Part shown: piece after piece, positions 58,891-64,000 of the stretch | Position numbering within the stretch: position 1 is the stretch's first letter | How the letters are laid out: every line of letters begins with the position of its first letter | Origin: Cryobacterium adonitolivorans | Lineage (GTDB): Bacteria > Actinomycetota > Actinomycetes > Actinomycetales > Microbacteriaceae | Assembly: GCF_004402695.1 (NCBI RefSeq) | Contig: NZ_SOFL01000005.1 | Coordinates: forward strand, 335 to 64,334 | DNA length: 64,000 bases | Direction of reading: 5' to 3' | The notes under the pieces: model-generated | What the model saw: only the letters and a program-made list of their open reading frames with translations | The model's database searches: none | Told to the model about the DNA's origin: nothing | Made by a program: the position numbers and the translations under genes

Positions 58891-60197
58891 CGGCCAGCGG
58901 CGCGCGCTGGCACAACTGGGCGCGCAGCGAGTCCATCGTGCCGGCCAGGGTGGAGCGGCCGACCAGCGCGGACGCCGCGCAACGCGCCGTGCTCGCCGCC
59001 GTGAAGTCGGGCGTCAGGATCAAGGCCGTCGGTGCCGGACACAGCTTCTCGGGCATCGCGGTTACCCCGGGTGTGCAACTCGACCTGGCCTGGGGCGGGC
59101 TGATCGCGGTCGACGAGGCCGCCGCCCGGGTGACCCTCGCCGCCGGCACCCGCCTGCACCAACTGCCCGCGCTCCTGGCGCCTTACGGGCTCGCCCTGGA
59201 GAATATGGGCGACATCGACAGGCAGACCATCGCCGGCGCCACCTCCACGGGCACGCACGGCACCGGCGGCGGCTTCGCCGGCCTCTCCGCCCAGATCGTC
59301 GCCGTCACCCTGGTCATCGGCGACGGCTCGGTGCTGCGCGTCAGCGAGAGCGAGAATCCCGAGCTGCTTCCCGCGGTGCGACTGGGACTCGGTGCCCTGG
59401 GCATCCTCGTGGACCTCACCATCCAGTGCGTGCCGGCCTACCTGCTGCACGCTGTCGACGCGCCGGAGCCGATCGAGGCCGTCCTGGATGGCTACCTCGA
59501 GCGCAGCGCTTCGGCCGACCATTTCGAGTTCTACTGGTTCCCGCACACCGAGACCGCCCTCACCAAGACCAACACCCGGCTGCCGCCGCGCACCGGCCGG
59601 GTGCCGCTGCGGCGGCTGAACCGCTGGGTCGAGGACGAGCTGCTCGGCAACGGGGTCTACCGCGCCACCTGCGCGGCTGGCCTGGCCATACCGCCGCTGG
59701 TGCCCCGGATGAACCGCCTCGCCGAACGGCTCACCGGCAGCCGTGACTTCACCGACCATTCGCACAAGGTCTTCGTCACGAACCGGTCGGTGCGGTTCCA
59801 CGAGATGGAGTACGCGCTGCCGCGGGACGCGGTGCCTGAGGCGCTGCGCGAGGTGCGCGCCCTCATCCAGAAGCGCGGGTGGCGCATCTCCTTCCCCCTC
59901 GAGGTGCGCTCCGCCGCGGCCGACGACATCTGGCTCTCCACCGGCTACGGCCGGGACACCGGTTTCATCGCCGTGCACCGGTACTACCGGGAGAACCCGA
60001 GAAGCTACTTCGCCGATGTCGAGGCGATTATGCGCGCGCACGACGGACGCCCACACTGGGGGAAGATGCACAACCTGGACGCGGACGCGTTCCGCCAGGT
60101 CTACCCGCGCTTCGACGACTTCCTCGCCGCGCGGGACCGGCTCGACCCGGAGCGTCGTTTCACCAACCGTTACCTGGAAAGAGTCCTCGGCAGATGA
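58887..60197 (+). CDS. D-arabinono-1,4-lactone oxidase-like FAD enzyme
   Basis: The 436-residue VAO-type flavoprotein has the FAD domain 'AVGAGHSFSGIA' with the His that in relatives bonds FAD covalently, 'GDIDRQTIAGATSTGTHGTG' as second FAD segment, and the C-terminal ALO domain with 'HWGKMH' and 'DPERRFTNRYLERVL'. Relatives oxidise aldonolactones or alditols, making H2O2. GTG 58887 overlaps the upstream stop and the last codons overlap the GH1 ATG. Confidence 0.9.
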   Translation: MTASGARWHNWARSESIVPARVERPTSADAAQRAVLAAVKSGVRIKAVGAGHSFSGIAVTPGVQLDLAWGGLIAVDEAAARVTLAAGTRLHQLPALLAPYGLALENMGDIDRQTIAGATSTGTHGTGGGFAGLSAQIVAVTLVIGDGSVLRVSESENPELLPAVRLGLGALGILVDLTIQCVPAYLLHAVDAPEPIEAVLDGYLERSASADHFEFYWFPHTETALTKTNTRLPPRTGRVPLRRLNRWVEDELLGNGVYRATCAAGLAIPPLVPRMNRLAERLTGSRDFTDHSHKVFVTNRSVRFHEMEYALPRDAVPEALREVRALIQKRGWRISFPLEVRSAAADDIWLSTGYGRDTGFIAVHRYYRENPRSYFADVEAIMRAHDGRPHWGKMHNLDADAFRQVYPRFDDFLAARDRLDPERRFTNRYLERVLGR

Positions 60198-61648
60198 GCA
60201 GCAACACCCCGGCGTCCCGCGCCTGGCAGCACCGGGCCGCCGAACTGGGCGACCGGCTCCCCACCGGCTTCCAGATCGGAACGGCCACCTCGGCCTTCCA
60301 GATCGAGGGCGGCGCCCGCGACGGCGGCCGCGGCGAATCCAGCTGGGACGCCTTCACCCGCGAGCCCGGGCGCATCCTGGACGGCCAGAACGCGTCGGTC
60401 GCCGCCGACCACGTGGGCAAGCTGACAGAGGACGTCACCCTGCTGCGCGAACTGGGCGCAGACAGCTACCGATTCTCCTTCGCCTGGCCGCGACTGCAGC
60501 CCGACGGCCGGGGATCGCTCAATCGTTCCGGTCTGGCGTTCTACGATCGGCTGCTCGACCAGTTGCTCGGCAACTCCATCAGCCCGATGGCCACCCTCTC
60601 GCACTGGGACACGCCCGCGGCGCTTCGCGGCGGCTGGCTGAACCGGGACACCGCGATGAGGTTCGGCGACTACGCCCACCAGATGGGAGAGGTCTTCGGC
60701 GACCGCATCGACCGGTGGGTCACCATCGCCGATCCGGCGACGGTGATGTTCAACGGTTATATGATCGGCGTGCACGCCCCTGGCCAGGCTCTGCTGTTCG
60801 ACGCGCTGCCGGCCGGCCACCACCAGCTGCTCGCCCACGGCCTCGCCGTGCAGGGGCTGCGCGCCGCCGACGTGCGCGGCCGGATCGGCCTCGCCAACGT
60901 GCATTCGCCGGTGCAGCCCGCCACGGACCGGGAGGCCGACCGCGACGCCGCGGCCCTCTTCGACCTGCTGCACAACCGGCTCTTCGCCGACCCGGTGCTG
61001 CTCGGCCGCTACCCGGACCCCGTCGGGGTGTTCGAGAACGAGCTGCGGTACCTGCACGAGATCGAGCCGGACGACCTGCGCACCATCCACCAGCCGCTGG
61101 ACTTCTACGGCGTGGACTACTTCCAGCCCAGCCGGGTGGCGGCCGGGCCGGCCAAGCCGGTGCGCGTGCCCGACGACCGGCCCGACGAGGAACGCCCGAT
61201 GATCAGCCGGCTGCCGTTCCACCTCACCCCCTTCCGCGAGCATCCGGTCACCGGGTTCGGCTGGCCGAACGCACCCGAGTACCTGCCGGTGCTGCTCGCT
61301 GAGCTGCGGGACCGCTACGCCGCGGCCCTGCCCCCGGTCTACCTCACCGCGGGTGGCGCGAGCTATCCCGACCGAACGGATGCGCACGGCGCGGTGACTG
61401 ATCTGGCGCGCATCGACTACCTGGCCGAGCACTTGGTGGCGGCCGTGGACGCCGTCGCCCCCGGAGGGCCCGCCGAGGGCGTGAACCTCCTCGGCTACCT
61501 GGTCTGGTCGCTGCTGGACGGCTTCGAGTGGGCCGCCGGCTACACCCAACGCTTCGGCCTGGTCTACGTCGACTTCACCGACCCCACCCGCCCCCGCACC
61601 CCCAAGCTCTCCTATACCTGGCTCCAGCAGGTCCTCAGCTCCCGCTAA
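60194..61648 (+). CDS. GH1-fold beta-glucosidase homologue lacking both catalytic glutamates
   Basis: The 484-residue protein has a complete GH1 frame: 'GFQIGTATSAFQIEGGARDGGRGESSWDAF', 'SYRFSFAWPRLQPDG', 'ATLSHWDTP', 'DFYGVDYFQPSRV', 'WSLLDGFEWAAGYTQRFGLVYVDF' (quoted in blocks). The acid/base motif TLNEP is TIADP here (Asp180, codon 60731-60733, preceded by Ala), and the nucleophile motif TENG is TAGG (Ala386, codon 61349-61351). A retaining glycosidase mechanism is therefore not expected. The reading frame is intact, so it is probably a pseudoenzyme, sugar-binding protein or enzyme with new chemistry. It is the last gene of the TetR operon. Confidence 0.88.
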   Translation: MSSNTPASRAWQHRAAELGDRLPTGFQIGTATSAFQIEGGARDGGRGESSWDAFTREPGRILDGQNASVAADHVGKLTEDVTLLRELGADSYRFSFAWPRLQPDGRGSLNRSGLAFYDRLLDQLLGNSISPMATLSHWDTPAALRGGWLNRDTAMRFGDYAHQMGEVFGDRIDRWVTIADPATVMFNGYMIGVHAPGQALLFDALPAGHHQLLAHGLAVQGLRAADVRGRIGLANVHSPVQPATDREADRDAAALFDLLHNRLFADPVLLGRYPDPVGVFENELRYLHEIEPDDLRTIHQPLDFYGVDYFQPSRVAAGPAKPVRVPDDRPDEERPMISRLPFHLTPFREHPVTGFGWPNAPEYLPVLLAELRDRYAAALPPVYLTAGGASYPDRTDAHGAVTDLARIDYLAEHLVAAVDAVAPGGPAEGVNLLGYLVWSLLDGFEWAAGYTQRFGLVYVDFTDPTRPRTPKLSYTWLQQVLSSR

Positions 61649-61663
61649 ACCCGCCCACACCTC

Positions 61664-61726
61664 CCGCGAACTGTGAGTTAAGCACCTAAAACGAGCCCGT
61701 GATGGTGCTTAGCTCACAGTTCGCGG
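61664..61726. repeat. 63-bp intergenic palindrome
   Basis: The 23-nt arms 61664-61686 and 61704-61726 (CCGCGAACTGTGAG... and ...CTCACAGTTCGCGG) match with one mismatch around a 17-nt loop. It lies in the 83-bp gap between convergent GH1 and ABC permease genes. It differs in sequence from the 68-bp pair but has the same design, and is probably a second REP-like family or a bidirectional terminator. Confidence 0.8.
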
Positions 61727-61731
61727 AGGGG

Positions 61732-62466
61732 CTAGGGGGTTCTGCGGCGCAGGGTGAGGGAAGCCAACACCACCGCGCCGGCTATCCAGGCCAGGATGAC
61801 GAGAAGCTCGCCGACCACGTAAGCGTCGTCGTGGCTTCCGGTGGCCACTGCGGTGAGGGCGTCGATGGCATGCGAGAGCGGCAGCGCGTCCCCGATCGCC
61901 TGCAGCACCGCCGGCAACTGGTCGCGGGGCAGGAAGATGCCGCCGAGCAGGATCTGCGGGAAAACCAGCAGCGGCATGAACTGCACGACCTGGAATTCAG
62001 TGCGGGCGAAGGCGCTCGCGAGCAGGCCGAGGGTGGTGCCGAGCACGGCGTCCGCGACCGCGACGGCCACCAGCAGCCAGATCGATCCGGCGATGCTCAG
62101 CCCGCAGACCGTGACGGCGAACAGCACCGCGATGCTGGACTGCAGCACCGCCAGCAGCCCGAATGCCAGCGTGTACCCGAGGATCAGGTCGCCGCGGCCC
62201 AGCGGCATCGACAGCAACCGCTCGAGGGTGCCGGTGCGGCGCTCCCGCAGGGTGGTGATGCTGGTGACCAGGAACATCACGATGAACGGGAACAGGGCGA
62301 TCATCGCCGGTCCCACGGTCTCGAACACCGCCGTGTCGGAGAAGATCCAGGCCACCAGACCGATCAGCAGGCTCGGCACGATCAACAGCAGCACGACGGT
62401 GCGCGGGTCGTGCCGGATCTGGGTGAGGACCCGGCCGGCGGTGGCGAGAGTGCGTGACACGTTCAT
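61732..62466 (-). CDS. ABC-2 type exporter permease
   Basis: The 244-residue permease has six helices, the ABC-2 pattern 'LRERRTGTLERLLSMPLGRGDLILGYTLAF' (in part) and 'LVFPQILLGGIFLPRDQLP...LPLSHAIDAL'. It is of the DrrB/YadH type that exports drugs or lipids. Its ATG overlaps the ATPase stop (ATGA). The pair forms a minimal exporter; the substrate is unknown. Confidence 0.9.
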   Translation of the reverse strand: MNVSRTLATAGRVLTQIRHDPRTVVLLLIVPSLLIGLVAWIFSDTAVFETVGPAMIALFPFIVMFLVTSITTLRERRTGTLERLLSMPLGRGDLILGYTLAFGLLAVLQSSIAVLFAVTVCGLSIAGSIWLLVAVAVADAVLGTTLGLLASAFARTEFQVVQFMPLLVFPQILLGGIFLPRDQLPAVLQAIGDALPLSHAIDALTAVATGSHDDAYVVGELLVILAWIAGAVVLASLTLRRRTP

Positions 62467-63185
62467 TCGCGCTCCTCGATGAGGGTGAGGAAGGCGGCCT
62501 CGATGTCCGTGGTGCCGGTGGCCGCGAGCAGCCCATCCGGGGTGTCGTCGGCGAGGACCTCACCTCCGCGCATGAGCAGCAGCCTGTCGCAGCGGGCCGC
62601 CTCGTCCATCACGTGGCTGGACACCAGGAGGCTTGTTCCCCCGGCCGCGAGGCGGTGGAACAGCGCCCACAGGTCACGTCGCAGCACCGGATCCAGGCCC
62701 ACGGTGGGTTCGTCGAGCACCAGCAGCTCCGGAGAGCCGAGCAGCGCCACGGCCAGCGACACCCGGCTGCGCTGCCCGCCGGAGAGCGACCCGGTCAGCT
62801 GCCCCGCATTGGGGCCGAGGTCCGTCGCCTCGAGAACCCGGCCAACGTCGGCACGGCCGGCGCCGAGCACGGCCCGGAAATAGTCCAGGTTCTGCCGCAC
62901 GGTCAGGTCGTCGTAGACGCTCGCCTCCTGGGTCACGTAGCCCACCCGCCGGCGCAGGGATGCGCTGCCGGCCGGCTGGCCGAACACCGACACCGATCCC
63001 GACTGCACGACCTGCACCCCGACGATGGCGCGCATCAGGGTGGTCTTGCCCGATCCGCTCGGGCCGATCAGGCCCACGACGAGCCCGGCGGGGATGGTGA
63101 GGGACAGCGCGTCCAACACCTTCCGGGAGCCGCGCCGCGCGTGCAGGTCGGACACCGAGACGGCCGGCTCGACAAAGTGTTCCAT
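62463..63185 (-). CDS. ABC exporter ATPase
   Basis: The 240-residue nucleotide-binding protein has Walker A 'GPSGSGKTT', Q-loop 'YVTQEASVYDDLTV', signature 'LSGGQRSR', Walker B 'LLVLDEPTVGLDP' and H-loop 'VSSHVMDEA'. It is DrrA-like and powers the overlapping permease. No regulator is adjacent; the divergent neighbour is lemA. Confidence 0.93.
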   Translation of the reverse strand: MEHFVEPAVSVSDLHARRGSRKVLDALSLTIPAGLVVGLIGPSGSGKTTLMRAIVGVQVVQSGSVSVFGQPAGSASLRRRVGYVTQEASVYDDLTVRQNLDYFRAVLGAGRADVGRVLEATDLGPNAGQLTGSLSGGQRSRVSLAVALLGSPELLVLDEPTVGLDPVLRRDLWALFHRLAAGGTSLLVSSHVMDEAARCDRLLLMRGGEVLADDTPDGLLAATGTTDIEAAFLTLIEERE

Positions 63186-63284
63186 GCCAGCATTATTCGC
63201 CGGTCAGCGGCCAAAGTCACGCCCTTCGTGAGGTGATTCCTTGGAGTGTTATGGGAAGCACATGGGAGCCCCAGCGTGCCTCGT

Positions 63285-63290
63285 TATGAT
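63285..63290 (+). promoter_or_regulatory. -10 element (TATGAT) of lemA
   Basis: TATGAT lies 43 bp upstream of the lemA ATG and is the best consensus -10 in the gap. With the AAGGAGA ribosome site this gene looks conventionally leadered, unlike several others here. Confidence 0.5.
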
Positions 63291-63333
63291 GGGGCTCTCA
63301 TCACCACAGGTTCAATCGCAAGGAGACGTCGCC

Positions 63334-63900
63334 ATGGAATGGCTCATCCCGGTCCTCATCGTTGTCGTGATTGTGGCGATCGCGGGTATCTATCTGTGGG
63401 CGACCTACAACTCGCTCATCACCCTCAAGGTGCGAGTGGATGAGGCGTGGAGCGACATCACCGTGCAGCTCAAGCGTCGTGCGGACCTCATCCCCAACCT
63501 CATCGAGACGGTCAAGGGCTATGCCGCCCACGAGAAGTCGGTCTTCGAGAACGTGACCAAGGCGCGCGCCGAGACCCTCTCCGCCCAGGGCCCGGTGGAT
63601 GCCGCCGCGGCCGAGAACCACATGCAGACCGCACTGAAGAGCATCTTCGCCGTCGCCGAGGCCTACCCTCAACTGCAGGCCAGCCAGAACTACCTGCAGT
63701 TGCAGGGTGAGCTGGTCGACACCGAAGACAAGATCCAGGCCTCGCGCCGGTTCTACAACGGTGGCGTACGCGAACTGAACACCAAGATCCAGGTCTTCCC
63801 GAACCACCTGTTCGCGAAGAACCTCGGCTTCAGCCAGCGCGAGTTCTTCGAGGTCAGCGACGCCGCGGCCATCGCCGAACCGCCCCGCGTGCAGTTCTAG
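63334..63900 (+). CDS. lemA: LemA-family membrane protein
   Basis: The 188-residue protein has an N-terminal transmembrane helix ('IPVLIVVVIVAIAGIYLWATY') and a helical bundle with the LemA core 'YNSLITLKVRVDEAWSDITVQLKRRADLIPNLIETVKGYAAHE' (in part), 'YPQLQASQNYLQLQGEL' and 'RRFYNGGVRELNTKI'. ATG 63334 follows AAGGAGA. LemA proteins occur next to HtpX-like proteases, as here, and are thought to work with them in membrane quality control. Confidence 0.93.
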   Translation: MEWLIPVLIVVVIVAIAGIYLWATYNSLITLKVRVDEAWSDITVQLKRRADLIPNLIETVKGYAAHEKSVFENVTKARAETLSAQGPVDAAAAENHMQTALKSIFAVAEAYPQLQASQNYLQLQGELVDTEDKIQASRRFYNGGVRELNTKIQVFPNHLFAKNLGFSQREFFEVSDAAAIAEPPRVQF

Positions 63901-63921
63901 CGACACCACCGAAGAGGACCC

Positions 63922-64000
63922 ATGTATAGCGCGATCGCGCGAAATAAGCGCAACACCGTCTTCATCATCGTGTTGTTCGTGTTGATCATCTCCGGGCTCG
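63922..64000 (+). CDS. M48-family (HtpX-like) membrane protease, N-terminal fragment
   Basis: Only the first 26 codons are inside the window. They read 'MYSAIARNKRNTVFII' and then a hydrophobic helix, the typical start of the M48 peptidase that follows lemA in actinobacteria. The start has GAGGA 7 nt upstream. The catalytic HExxH part lies beyond the right edge. Confidence 0.75.
   Translation, partial: MYSAIARNKRNTVFIIVLFVLIISGL

Overview
The window is GC-rich (about two thirds G+C by eye) chromosomal DNA from an actinobacterium. Gene content and order (rsmI/PMT divergent pair, metG-tatD-ksgA-ispE-ABC-F, tRNA-Gln-glmU-prs, rplY-pth-mfd-mazG-hisS-eno-ftsB-DUF501, many GTG starts) and many apparently leaderless genes point to the Microbacteriaceae. 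A cold-adapted genus such as Cryobacterium is my guess from protein flavour, not a search. Most of the window is ordinary housekeeping chromosome. I see no phage, insertion sequence, CRISPR array, rRNA or replication origin.

Layout. 1-2539 (minus): the start of a DUF222/HNH-type protein, a DksA/TraR-like protein with a degenerate zinc finger, and a membrane-fused sulfite-oxidase-like molybdoprotein. 2540-7543 (plus): a 485-bp control region with exactly 11-bp-phased repeats, then an overlapping three-gene operon of a cellulose-synthase-like GT2, an HlyD/Alg44-like membrane protein and a GH81 endo-beta-1,3-glucanase lipoprotein. I read this as a candidate beta-1,3-glucan-type exopolysaccharide export system. 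7574-11923: Ski2-like helicase, Lrp regulator, Gfo/Idh/MocA oxidoreductase. 11978-20808 (mostly minus): LysM lipoprotein, serine dehydratase, a decayed WYL regulator abutting the tail of an ABC-2 permease, a sulfur-linked group (CoA-binding protein, O-acetylhomoserine sulfhydrylase, YeiH exporter), a fatty-acid desaturase and a protein O-mannosyltransferase.

20878-34134 (plus): rRNA methylation, translation and isoprenoid genes, an ABC-F ATPase, the metQ-metN-metI methionine importer, then tRNA-Gln, glmU and prs. 34192-41210: small proteins, an APC permease, an AbiEi/nuclease-like protein, gnd with its likely GntR repressor, rplY with a strong leader hairpin, and pth, which appears to start at CTG. 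41256-54497: mfd overlapping convergent nhaA, mazG, ferritin, hisS, eno, a divisome/DUF501/subtilase trio, type II NADH dehydrogenase, and a tRNA with a UAA anticodon but a short variable loop. 54522-64000: a large Ig-repeat membrane protein, a coupled TetR/PLP-enzyme/aldonolactone-oxidase/GH1 operon whose GH1 protein has lost both catalytic glutamates, an ABC-2 exporter, and a lemA-M48 protease pair cut by the right edge.

Two regions stand out as possibly undescribed systems: the GT2-HlyD-GH81 operon with its phased operator array, and the TetR-PLP-ALO-pseudo-GH1 operon. Other notable elements are a pair of 68-bp palindromic repeats with compensatory base changes, a tandemly duplicated promoter before mazG, and the structured rplY leader.
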